Below are positions 7,635 to 14,505 of a DNA stretch of 20,442 bases, piece after piece; position 1 is the first letter of the stretch, and the number at the start of each line of letters is the position of its first letter. Position numbers and translations under genes: made by a program. Under the pieces are notes generated by a model, which had not been told where the DNA came from, searched no databases, and saw only the letters and a program-made list of their open reading frames with translations. This stretch comes from Burkholderiaceae bacterium. Its GTDB lineage: Bacteria; Pseudomonadota; Gammaproteobacteria; Burkholderiales; Burkholderiaceae_C. Where the stretch lies: NCBI GenBank assembly GCA_017853735.1, contig JAFMJA010000015.1, positions 1 through 20,442 on the forward strand. The letters are read 5' to 3'.

Positions 7635-8666
7635 ATGAACAGCCACTCCCTCAAAATTCATGCATGGCTGGCGAGTGCTTTTCGGACCTTGCTGCTCGGG
7701 GGTTTGGCTTGGCTGAGCTGTGCCCTGCCAACTTCTGCCCAGCCGATCGTCCAGGAGCCCAGCCTGTCGGCCTGGCTGCTACGCATGCATGAGGCCTCAG
7801 AACGGAATAACTATATTGGCACCATTGTTGTCTCCTCCCCAAGTCAGCTTGTCAGCTCGCGCATCTGGCATGCCTGCGATGGCCCACGGCAGATCGAGCG
7901 GGTCGATTCACTCAACGGGGTCCCGCGTTCCACATTCCGTCGTGGTGCAGAAGTGCTCACCTTTTTGCCCCAGACCTCCTCGGTGGTGGCGGAAACCCGC
8001 GAGGCCCTGGCCTTGTTTCCGCACCTGCTCAAAAATTCGCAGTCGGATCTGGAGCGTTTCTATGGCATTCGGCTGGAAGAGGGCCATCGGGTTGCAGGCC
8101 TGCAAACCGACCTGGTGCATCTGTTTCCGCGCGACAGGCTGCGCTATGGCTATCGAATCTGGAGCGAACGCAGGACCGGCCTGGTGGTCAAGCTGCAGAC
8201 AATGTCCGAGGATGGTCAGGTGCTGGAGCAGACTGCATTCTCCGAATTGCAAATCGATGCCCCAGTCAGCGAACGCCAGATAGCCAGGATGATGGGCAAC
8301 ACACGCGGCTACAAAATCGAGCGGCCCATACTGACCAAAACCTCTCTTGAAGCCGAGGGCTGGAACTACGTCATACCCGCCCAGGGGTTCAAGGCGACGG
8401 GCTGTTATCGTCGCACGCTAGCGGCGGAGGTTCGTGCCGAACCAGTGCTGCAGTGCGTCTTTACCGATGGCCTGGCATCAGTTTCACTGTTTCTTGAAAC
8501 TTTCGATCCCCGCCTTCATCTGAAGGAGGGGCAGCAGGCAGTGGGCGCGACACAGGCCCTGACCCGGCGGCTGGGCGACTCCAGCCGCGCTTGGTGGCTG
8601 ACCGCTGTGGGCGAGGTGCCACTGCCAACCCTGGCGGCTTTTGCACGCAGCCTGGAGAGAAATTGA
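7635..8666 (+). CDS. rseB: Sigma-E regulatory protein RseB (MucB)
   Basis: RseB is a periplasmic protein that binds the RseA tail and shields it from proteolysis; lipid or lipopolysaccharide signals release it. The 343-residue protein has a signal peptide with a hydrophobic core at about 16-30 and a cleavage site after LPTSA. The mature part has MucB/RseB features such as SAWLLRMHEASERNNYIGTI, an early VSSPSQL, RIWHACDGPRQIERVDSLNG, and PLLTK-like PILTKTSLEAEGW between the two domains. The frame runs open from 7503, inside rseA, but only the ATG at 7635 gives a signal peptide at the N-terminus. No rseC gene separates it from mucD. A sigma-E-like promoter lies within its last 180 bp. Confidence 0.92.
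   Translation: MNSHSLKIHAWLASAFRTLLLGGLAWLSCALPTSAQPIVQEPSLSAWLLRMHEASERNNYIGTIVVSSPSQLVSSRIWHACDGPRQIERVDSLNGVPRSTFRRGAEVLTFLPQTSSVVAETREALALFPHLLKNSQSDLERFYGIRLEEGHRVAGLQTDLVHLFPRDRLRYGYRIWSERRTGLVVKLQTMSEDGQVLEQTAFSELQIDAPVSERQIARMMGNTRGYKIERPILTKTSLEAEGWNYVIPAQGFKATGCYRRTLAAEVRAEPVLQCVFTDGLASVSLFLETFDPRLHLKEGQQAVGATQALTRRLGDSSRAWWLTAVGEVPLPTLAAFARSLERN
8496..8523 (+). promoter_or_regulatory. Candidate sigma-E promoter for mucD, inside rseB
   Basis: GAAACTT (8496-8502) matches the sigma-E -35 consensus GGAACTT at six of seven positions. After a 16-bp spacer, TCTGA (8519-8523) matches the sigma-E -10 core. Transcription would begin near 8530, leaving a leader of about 170 nt before mucD. 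The match is read by eye, and intragenic matches can occur by chance, but the position between rseB and a known type of sigma-E target is apt. Confidence 0.5.
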
Positions 8667-8698
8667 CGATTCGCAAGTTAGGTAATGAAAGGTTGAAG

Positions 8699-10162
8699 AT
8701 GTACATGAATTTATTCCTGAAGGTGCGCCTGGCAAGCTGTCTGAGCGCCTTGTGCTTGGTGGTGCTGCCAGCTTCCCTGCCAACAATGGCCAATGCGCAG
8801 ACGCGTGCCTTGCCCGATTTCACTGAACTGGTCGAGCAGGTTGGCCCATCCGTGGTGAACATTCGCACCCTCGAGAAAGTCGTGCCTCGCGCCAATACCG
8901 GACCCGAAGGGAATATGGACCAGGAAATGCTGGATTTTCTGCGCCGCTTTGGTTTCCCGGTTCCCAACGCGCCGAGACAGCCAGGACAGCGCCCGGGACG
9001 ACCACAACCTGAGGAGGTTCCCCGCGGCGTAGGCTCTGGTTTTGTTCTCAGCAGTGACGGGTTTATCCTGACCAATGCCCATGTGGTCGATGGCGCCGAT
9101 GAGGTGGTGGTGACCCTGGTCGACAAGCGGGAGTTCAAGGCCCGCATTGTTGGCGCTGACAAGCGTACCGACGTGGCAGTTGTGAAGATTGAAGCCACTG
9201 GGCTACCCGCCGTCAAGGTCGGGGATGTCAATCGGCTCAAGGTGGGCGAATGGGTGATGGCTATCGGATCGCCATTTGGACTGGAAAATTCGGTCACTGC
9301 CGGAATTGTCAGCGCCCGCCAGCGTGACACCGGGGACTATCTGCCGCTGATACAGACCGATGTGGCTATCAATCCAGGGAATTCCGGCGGGCCGCTGATC
9401 AATCTGCGCGGCGAGGTGGTCGGCATCAATAGCCAGATTTATTCCCGTTCCGGCGGCTATATGGGGATTTCCTTTGCCATTCCAATCGATGAAGCCATCC
9501 GGGTTAGCCAGCAGTTGCGCAGCAGCGGCAGAGTGACTCGAGGACGAATTGGCGTACATATCGACCAGGTGAGCAAGGAGGTGGCCGAGGCCATCGGTCT
9601 GGGGATGCCTCAGGGCGCCCTGGTGCGCTCGGTGGAGGTTGGCTCACCGGCTGAAAAGGCGGGGGTGGAGGCGGGTGACATCATCGTGCGGGTGGACGGC
9701 AAGGTCATCGAAAAATCCACCGACCTGCCCCGTTTGGTGGGCAGCATCAAGCCCGGAACTCGCAGCACCCTGAGTGTTTTTCGACGGGGCAGCACCCGAG
9801 ACCTGATGGTCACCATTGGCGAAGTTGAGCCAGAAAAAACCGCTTCACGCCGTGAGCGTGAGGAAAAACCGCCTGCCACCAGTGCCGCCCAGCCTTTCGG
9901 CCTGACGGTCAGTGAACTCAGCGAAGGACAGAAAAAGGAACTCAAGCTTCGCGGCGGCGTACGAGTGGACGCGGCTGTGGAGAGCGCCGCGCGCGCGGGC
10001 TTGCGCGAAGGCGATGTCATCCTCTCGCTGGCCAATATCGAGATCGCCAGCGTGCGGGATTTCGAGGCGGTTCTGGGTCGCATCGACAAGAGCAAACCGC
10101 TCAATGTCTTGTTCCGCCGGGGTGAGTGGGCGCAGTACGCGGTCATTCGCCCGGCGCGCTGA
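8699..10162 (+). CDS. mucD: Periplasmic serine protease/chaperone MucD (DegP/HtrA family)
   Basis: MucD degrades or refolds misfolded periplasmic proteins and counters sigma-E activation in relatives such as Pseudomonas. The 487-residue protein starts with a signal peptide (hydrophobic at about 11-27, likely cut after MANA). The trypsin-like domain shows the triad His128 (TNAHVVDG), Asp158 (RTDVAVVKI) and Ser229 (NPGNSGGPLIN). Two PDZ domains follow, about 280-375 and 395-487, with GSPAEKAGVEAGDIIVRVDG in the first and ARAGLREGDVILSL in the second. The frame is open from 8591, but GAAAGG at 8687-8692 and the signal peptide favour the ATG at 8699. An ATG at 8705 is also possible. It is the last gene before the long non-coding gap. 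Confidence 0.95.
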   Translation: MYMNLFLKVRLASCLSALCLVVLPASLPTMANAQTRALPDFTELVEQVGPSVVNIRTLEKVVPRANTGPEGNMDQEMLDFLRRFGFPVPNAPRQPGQRPGRPQPEEVPRGVGSGFVLSSDGFILTNAHVVDGADEVVVTLVDKREFKARIVGADKRTDVAVVKIEATGLPAVKVGDVNRLKVGEWVMAIGSPFGLENSVTAGIVSARQRDTGDYLPLIQTDVAINPGNSGGPLINLRGEVVGINSQIYSRSGGYMGISFAIPIDEAIRVSQQLRSSGRVTRGRIGVHIDQVSKEVAEAIGLGMPQGALVRSVEVGSPAEKAGVEAGDIIVRVDGKVIEKSTDLPRLVGSIKPGTRSTLSVFRRGSTRDLMVTIGEVEPEKTASRREREEKPPATSAAQPFGLTVSELSEGQKKELKLRGGVRVDAAVESAARAGLREGDVILSLANIEIASVRDFEAVLGRIDKSKPLNVLFRRGEWAQYAVIRPAR

Positions 10163-10183
10163 AGCCGCATTCGGGATCGCCCC

Positions 10184-10209
10184 AACCCCAACTAGGCTTT
10201 AGGGTTTTT
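10184..10209 (+). terminator. Weak terminator candidate after mucD
   Basis: AACCC (10184-10188) can pair with GGGTT (10202-10206) across a 13-nt loop, and the right arm runs into a T-run (10205-10209). The stem is only five base pairs and the loop is long, so termination would be inefficient at best. It is 20 bp after the mucD stop, where a terminator for the rpoE-rseA-rseB-mucD operon would be expected. Confidence 0.35.
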
Positions 10210-10230
10210 CGCCAGGCCAGTGGGGTTGTT

Positions 10231-10400
10231 GCGAAAAATATTTTTATTTTTTTGAAGAATTCCGTCGCTTTGAAAATGTATGGAAGTGCTAACTTTATTT
10301 TTATTAAAATTCTAATAAGTATTTTGTAAATGGTTTGTTATACATTTTTAGTTATAAAAATGATGTTAAAATTCACAATCCGAAAATAAAAATCCTCGAA
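10231..10400. other. Extremely AT-rich non-coding island
   Basis: By hand count this 170-bp stretch is about 22% GC, whereas flanking genes are well above half GC. It is full of A- and T-runs (for example 10234-10253 and 10291-10310). No reading frame in it has a credible start, ribosome binding site or known protein. It begins about 70 bp after mucD and ends about 265 bp before lepA. It could be an upstream-activating or H-NS-type silenced region, an easily melted element, or a remnant of foreign DNA. The sequence alone does not decide. Confidence 0.7.
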
Positions 10401-10453
10401 ACTTGCACATCCACAATTGCTGCACAAGTTGCTCTATCAAGCGTTTCAATTTT

Positions 10454-10473
10454 TGTGAATAAACTGTTGATAA
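10454..10473. promoter_or_regulatory. Two tandem DnaA-box-like 9-mers
   Basis: TGTGAATAA (10454-10462) reads TTATTCACA on the other strand, which fits the relaxed DnaA box TTATNCACA. TGTTGATAA (10465-10473) reads TTATCAACA, one mismatch from TTATCCACA. Both have the same orientation and their starts are 11 bp apart, about one helical turn. A weaker 7-of-9 match in the opposite orientation lies at 10407-10415. They sit next to the AT-rich island. Binding is unproven, and the surrounding genes do not look like a replication origin. Confidence 0.35.
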
Positions 10474-10480
10474 GGTACCT

Positions 10481-10496
10481 GTTGCACACCTGCAAC
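10481..10496. repeat. 16-bp inverted repeat, operator-like
   Basis: GTTGCA (10481-10486) and TGCAAC (10491-10496) form a perfect inverted repeat around CACC. TGTTGC at 10480-10485 can alternatively pair with GCAACA at 10508-10513. As DNA it looks like a dimeric repressor site; as RNA it would be a short hairpin. I do not recognise a known operator consensus. Confidence 0.45.
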
Positions 10497-10589
10497 GAGG
10501 GTTAGGCGCAACAAGAGGGGCTATACGGATGGGCCTTTTTACCTACAATGAAGTTCCAACTATCGCAGTTGCCAAAGATTGTTGGTTCA

Positions 10590-10620
10590 GGGCGCGTCAC
10601 AACACGACGCGCCCTTTTTT
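10590..10620 (+). terminator. Strong rho-independent terminator upstream of lepA
   Basis: GGGCGCGTC (10590-10598) and GACGCGCCC (10606-10614) form a perfect nine-base-pair stem with a 7-nt loop, followed at once by six T residues (10615-10620). It ends 44 bp before the lepA ATG. Because mucD ends over 400 bp upstream, the terminator either closes a short independent RNA encoded in the gap, finally stops mucD readthrough, or acts as an attenuator in a lepA leader. A smaller hairpin, CAACT (10557-10561) with AGTTG (10567-10571), precedes it. Confidence 0.85.
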
Positions 10621-10664
10621 CATGCCTGAATCAAGTCAATTCAACCACTTAAGTGTTCCCGTTG

Positions 10665-12473
10665 ATGAAGCACATCAGAAATTTCTCCATCATTGCCCAT
10701 ATCGACCACGGCAAATCCACCCTGGCTGATCGCTTGATACAACGCTGTGGCGGACTCGCTGAGCGCGAGATGGCTGCGCAGGTGCTCGATTCGATGGACA
10801 TCGAAAAGGAACGTGGGATAACCATCAAGGCCCAGACTGCAGCGCTTCAGTACCAGGCCAAAGATGGTCAGGTTTACCAGCTGAATTTGATCGACACCCC
10901 TGGCCATGTGGATTTTTCCTACGAGGTCTCGCGCTCGCTCTCCGCCTGCGAAGGCGCGCTACTGGTGGTGGATGCTTCTCAGGGCGTAGAAGCGCAGACA
11001 GTGGCCAACTGCTACACCGCCTTGGACCTGGGTGTGGAGGTCGTGCCGGTGCTCAACAAAATGGATTTGCCTCAGGCCGACCCGGAACGCGCCAAGGAAG
11101 AAATCGAGGATGTGATTGGCATCGATGCCAGTGAGGCCATCCCCTGTTCAGCCAAGACGGGGCTGGGGGTGGAGGACATTCTCGAGGCTATTGTGGCCAA
11201 GGTGCCGATGCCACGGGGTAATCCACAAGCGCCCCTGCGCGCCATGATCATCGACAGCTGGTTTGACAGCTATGTGGGGGTGGTGATGCTGGTCAGGGTT
11301 GTCGATGGCCGTTTGCTCAAAGGCGAGCGCATCAAGCTGATGGCCACCCATGCGGTCTATGAGGCCGGGCAGCTCGGCGTTTTTACGCCCGCCAACCAAC
11401 CGCGTGGCGTGCTGGAGGCCGGTGAAGTGGGCTACATCATTGCTGGCATCAAAGAACTCCAGGCGGCCAAGGTGGGTGATACCGTGACCCTGGAAAAAAA
11501 ATTGCCCAACAATATGGGCCCGGCCAGCGCCGCGCTGCCTGGCTTCAAGGAAATACAGCCGCAGGTCTTTGCCGGGCTCTATCCCACGGAAGCCAACCAA
11601 TACGACGCCCTGCGCGACAGCCTGGAAAAGCTCAAGCTCAATGACGCCTCGCTTCATTTCGAGCCGGAGGTGTCCCAAGCCCTGGGTTTTGGCTTTCGTT
11701 GCGGTTTTCTGGGGCTGCTGCACATGGAAATCGTGCAGGAGCGCTTGGAGCGCGAATTCGACCAGGACCTGATCACCACTGCGCCCAGCGTGGTCTATCA
11801 GGTGCTCAAGGGGGATGGCGAGCTGGTGATGGTGGAAAACCCCTCCAAGATGCCGGAACAAAGCAAAATTCAGGAAATCCGTGAGCCCATCGTCACGGTC
11901 CATCTGTACATGCCCCAAGAATATGTGGGGCCTGTCATGACCCTGGCCAACCAGAAGCGGGGCACGCAAATCAACATGTCCTACCACGGTCGCCAGGTCA
12001 TGCTGACCTATGAGCTGCCATTGGGCGAGATCGTGCTCGATTTCTTTGACAAGCTCAAATCTAGCAGCCGCGGCTATGCATCAATGGACTACTCGTTCAA
12101 GGAGTATCGACCATCCGATGTGGTGAAGGTGGATATCCTGCTCAATGGCGAAAAAGTCGATGCGCTGTCCATCATCGTGCACCGAAGCCAGGCCGCCTAC
12201 CGTGGCCGGGCAGTGGCTGCCAAAATGAGAGAAATCATCAGCCGACAGCAGTTTGATGTGGCCATTCAGGCTGCCATTGGCGCCAATATCATTGCACGTG
12301 AAAACATCAAGGCGCTACGCAAGAACGTACTGGCAAAATGCTATGGCGGCGACATCACTCGCAAGCGAAAACTATTGGAAAAGCAGAAAGCAGGTAAGAA
12401 GCGCATGAAACAGATTGGATCGGTCGAGGTTCCCCAGGAAGCCTTCCTGGCGATTCTGCAGGTGGAGGAGTGA
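10665..12473 (+). CDS. lepA: Elongation factor 4 (LepA), ribosome-associated GTPase
   Basis: LepA is a translational GTPase with roles proposed in ribosome back-translocation, translation under stress and 30S maturation. The 602-residue protein has the GTPase motifs AHIDHGKST (11-19), GITIK with the switch-I Thr (51-55), DTPGH (77-81) and NKMD (131-134). EF-G-like domains follow. The C-terminus has the LepA-specific basic region with CYGGDITRKRKLLEKQKAGK. The frame opens at a GTG at 10653, but the ATG at 10665 gives the usual MKHIRNFSIIAHIDHG start. No good Shine-Dalgarno sequence precedes either start. The stop overlaps the lepB start, as in many bacteria where lepA and lepB are co-transcribed. 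Confidence 0.97.
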   Translation: MKHIRNFSIIAHIDHGKSTLADRLIQRCGGLAEREMAAQVLDSMDIEKERGITIKAQTAALQYQAKDGQVYQLNLIDTPGHVDFSYEVSRSLSACEGALLVVDASQGVEAQTVANCYTALDLGVEVVPVLNKMDLPQADPERAKEEIEDVIGIDASEAIPCSAKTGLGVEDILEAIVAKVPMPRGNPQAPLRAMIIDSWFDSYVGVVMLVRVVDGRLLKGERIKLMATHAVYEAGQLGVFTPANQPRGVLEAGEVGYIIAGIKELQAAKVGDTVTLEKKLPNNMGPASAALPGFKEIQPQVFAGLYPTEANQYDALRDSLEKLKLNDASLHFEPEVSQALGFGFRCGFLGLLHMEIVQERLEREFDQDLITTAPSVVYQVLKGDGELVMVENPSKMPEQSKIQEIREPIVTVHLYMPQEYVGPVMTLANQKRGTQINMSYHGRQVMLTYELPLGEIVLDFFDKLKSSSRGYASMDYSFKEYRPSDVVKVDILLNGEKVDALSIIVHRSQAAYRGRAVAAKMREIISRQQFDVAIQAAIGANIIARENIKALRKNVLAKCYGGDITRKRKLLEKQKAGKKRMKQIGSVEVPQEAFLAILQVEE

Positions 12474-13438
12474 TGCAGGTCCTCACCGCTTTTATCCTGG
12501 CCTCATTTGTTGGCTATATCGGGGCTTGGTATTTCAGCGCAATCGAGGGCAACTTTGCGTTGTTGCTGTTCATGGCCAGTCTGGTCACCGGCCTGTATTG
12601 GCTGGCTGAGCGTTTCTATTTTCTGCCTGGCCGGCGCCGCGCGGTCGAGCAACTGGAACAACAGAACCGCCAGAGACAACAGGAACTCGACAAGCTAGGC
12701 ATAGTCAGCGCAGACAAGGACTTCGAGGTTTCCCGGGAAAAACTGTTGGCCCAGCCGTGGTGGCTGGACTGGACTGCTGGACTCTTTCCGGTCATTGTGA
12801 TTGTCTTTCTGCTACGTTCTTTCCTGTTTGAGCCCTTCAAGATTCCTTCAGGCTCCATGATCCCCACGCTTCACATCGGGGACCTGATTTTGGTCAACAA
12901 GTTTCATTATGGAATTCGCCTGCCGGTGCTCAATATCAAGGTGACCGAAGGCCAGCCAGTGCAGCGGGGCGATGTGATGGTGTTCCGCTATCCACCAAAA
13001 CCCAGCCTGGACTACATCAAACGCGTGGTTGGCGTGCCGGGCGATGAAGTGGCCTACCTGAATAAACGGTTGAGCATCAATGGCCAGGCGATTCCCCTGG
13101 TTTCCGTGCCTGAATTCTTTGATAGCGATGCCATGCGCTATTCAAAGCAGTTTGAAGAACAGCTCGGTCAGGTGTCCCACCGATTGCTGATCGATGACGA
13201 TCGCCCTGGATTTGTTGCAGGCGCAGAACAGTTTCCGAACCGAGAACAATGCCGCTACAGCATCGAAGGTGTGGTCTGCAAAGTCCCAGCGGGACACTAC
13301 TTCATGATGGGCGACAATCGCGATAATTCGCTGGATTCACGTTATTGGGGTTTTGTGCCCGATCAAAATATCGTAGGCAAGGCCTTTTTTGTCTGGATGA
13401 ACTTCGGTAATCTCAAGCGCATTGGTTCGTTTCAATAG
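12473..13438 (+). CDS. lepB: Signal peptidase I
   Basis: LepB cleaves signal peptides from exported proteins at the outer face of the inner membrane; RseB and MucD in this window would be substrates. The 321-residue protein has N-terminal membrane helices at about 5-20 and 28-46 and a charged Gln/Arg-rich cytoplasmic loop. A third helix at about 103-118 leads to the catalytic Ser128 in FKIPSGSMIPTL. The general base Lys183 is in DYIKRVVGVPGD. The late box GDNRDNSLDSRYWGFV is also present. The ATG at 12473 overlaps the lepA stop as TGATG, and GGTGG/GGAGG sequences lie just upstream. A GTG at 12470 is an alternative. Confidence 0.96.
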   Translation: MQVLTAFILASFVGYIGAWYFSAIEGNFALLLFMASLVTGLYWLAERFYFLPGRRRAVEQLEQQNRQRQQELDKLGIVSADKDFEVSREKLLAQPWWLDWTAGLFPVIVIVFLLRSFLFEPFKIPSGSMIPTLHIGDLILVNKFHYGIRLPVLNIKVTEGQPVQRGDVMVFRYPPKPSLDYIKRVVGVPGDEVAYLNKRLSINGQAIPLVSVPEFFDSDAMRYSKQFEEQLGQVSHRLLIDDDRPGFVAGAEQFPNREQCRYSIEGVVCKVPAGHYFMMGDNRDNSLDSRYWGFVPDQNIVGKAFFVWMNFGNLKRIGSFQ

Positions 13439-13463
13439 GGAAAGTCCATCGTAGGAGCACAGG

Positions 13464-13814
13464 ATGATGCAGACCCAATCCAAGCAGAGCGGCATCACAT
13501 TTGTTGGCCTGCTCTTTGTCGGCGCGGTGTTGGCCATCGTTGCCGTGCTGGGCATGCAGGTCGCCCCCACTGTGATGGAGTATCAGGCAGTACAGAAGGC
13601 AGTCAATAAAGCGATGCTGGCGAGCAATCCTGTGGAAGCGCGAGCCATCTTTGACCGCGCCAGGTCGGTGGATGACATCAACTCGATTGCTGGCAAGGAC
13701 CTCACTGTCAGCCAGGAAAATGGCAATACGGTGCTCAGCTTTGCCTACCAACGCGAGATACACCTGTTTGGACCGGCTTACCTGACCCTCAAGTATTCAG
13801 GCCGGTCCAAATAG
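13464..13814 (+). CDS. DUF4845 family protein with pilin-like N-terminus
   Basis: This 116-residue protein fits the DUF4845 family, of unknown function, commonly found between lepB and rnc in beta- and gammaproteobacteria. After a short polar leader, residues 9-20 read SGITFVGLLFVG and open a single hydrophobic helix (about 11-32), like the N-terminus of a type IV prepilin. The usual glutamate at mature position 5 is replaced by glycine. The rest is soluble and probably periplasmic, with SVDDINSIAGKDLTV and FAYQREIHLFGPAYL. TAGGAG at 13452-13457 supports the ATG at 13464; the next ATG, 13467, would serve equally. It lies 25 bp after lepB and one base before rnc. Confidence 0.85.
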   Translation: MMQTQSKQSGITFVGLLFVGAVLAIVAVLGMQVAPTVMEYQAVQKAVNKAMLASNPVEARAIFDRARSVDDINSIAGKDLTVSQENGNTVLSFAYQREIHLFGPAYLTLKYSGRSK

Positions 13815-13815
13815 C

Positions 13816-14505
13816 GTGGGTGACGATCTAGCACTGCTGCAGGAACGGCTGCAACTGTCGTTCGCTCAGCCCAGTTTGTTGGAACGTGCGCTGACCCACC
13901 GAAGCTTTAGCGCTGACCACAACGAGCGGCTGGAATTCCTGGGTGACTCGGTCCTCAATCTTGCGGTTGCAGACCTGCTCTATGCGCGATTGGGCACCTT
14001 GGCCGAGGGCGACCTCTCACGAATCCGGGCCAATCTGGTCAAGCAGGACACCTTGCACCAGCTCGCGCTTGATTTGGGGCTGTCTGGCCTGCTGCGTCTG
14101 GGCGACGGTGAAATCCGCTCGGGTGGGCAAAAGCGGCCGTCCATACTGGCCGACGCGCTGGAAGCGGTCATCGGTGCTGTCTACCTGGATGCAGGGTATG
14201 AAAAGGCACGGCAGTTGGTGCAGCATCTCTTTGGCAAGCTGGAAATCAACCCGCAGATGCAGGCCAGCGCCAAGGATCCAAAGACAGAATTGCAGGAATG
14301 GCTGCAAGCTCGCAAGATGCAATTACCTGTCTATCGGGTGGTTGGAACGCTGGGTCAGGCGCATCGTCAGACCTTCGATGTCGAGTGTGAGGTGCTGGAC
14401 TTGCAGCTCAGCGAGCGAGGAATTGGCAATTCACGGCGGGCGGGTGAGCAAGCTGCTGCGGCCGCCATGCTACTGAATCTGGCGGCCAGAAAGATGCCTG
14501 AATGA
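13816..14505 (+). CDS. rnc: Ribonuclease III
   Basis: RNase III cleaves double-stranded RNA, processing rRNA precursors and some mRNAs. The 229-residue protein has the catalytic signature NERLEFLGDSVL (36-47), with Glu40 and Asp44. The second metal-binding group is in ILADALEAVIGAVYLD (Asp113, Glu116). A C-terminal double-stranded RNA-binding domain covers about 152-226, ending RRAGEQAAAAAMLLNL. The start is a GTG at 13816, one base after the preceding stop. It gives the expected N-terminus, and the ATG-less start suggests translation coupled to the DUF4845 gene. The stop overlaps the era start in ATGA at 14502-14505, an rnc-era arrangement conserved across proteobacteria. Confidence 0.96.
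   Translation: MGDDLALLQERLQLSFAQPSLLERALTHRSFSADHNERLEFLGDSVLNLAVADLLYARLGTLAEGDLSRIRANLVKQDTLHQLALDLGLSGLLRLGDGEIRSGGQKRPSILADALEAVIGAVYLDAGYEKARQLVQHLFGKLEINPQMQASAKDPKTELQEWLQARKMQLPVYRVVGTLGQAHRQTFDVECEVLDLQLSERGIGNSRRAGEQAAAAAMLLNLAARKMPE

Noticed and set aside
8461..9330. A long minus-strand open frame (289 codons) opposite rseB and mucD.
   Set aside because: It is low-complexity and Ser/Thr/Pro/Arg-rich, as expected from the reverse of GC-rich coding DNA, and lies opposite well-identified genes.
10289..10315. A second sigma-E-like pair, CTAACTT and TCTAA with a 15-bp spacer, in the AT-rich island.
   Set aside because: The -35 has two mismatches, the spacer is short, and A/T-rich DNA produces such matches by chance.
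10277..10330. A 17-residue hydrophobic peptide (MYGSANFIFIKILISIL) in the AT-rich island, considered as a type I toxin.
   Set aside because: It has no Shine-Dalgarno sequence, and the hydrophobic residues follow simply from A/T-rich codons; no antisense RNA signal was found.
10231..10473. A chromosomal replication origin call for the gap.
   Set aside because: There is no dnaA, dnaN or rnpA nearby and no change in gene direction at the site; kept only as a weak hypothesis in the findings.
10529..10729. A 66-codon open frame starting before lepA.
   Set aside because: It runs through the strong terminator at 10590-10620 and into lepA in the wrong frame, with no conserved features.
11148..11987. 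A minus-strand open frame (279 codons) opposite lepA.
   Set aside because: Its His- and Gln-rich composition and full overlap with conserved lepA sequence mark it as a shadow.
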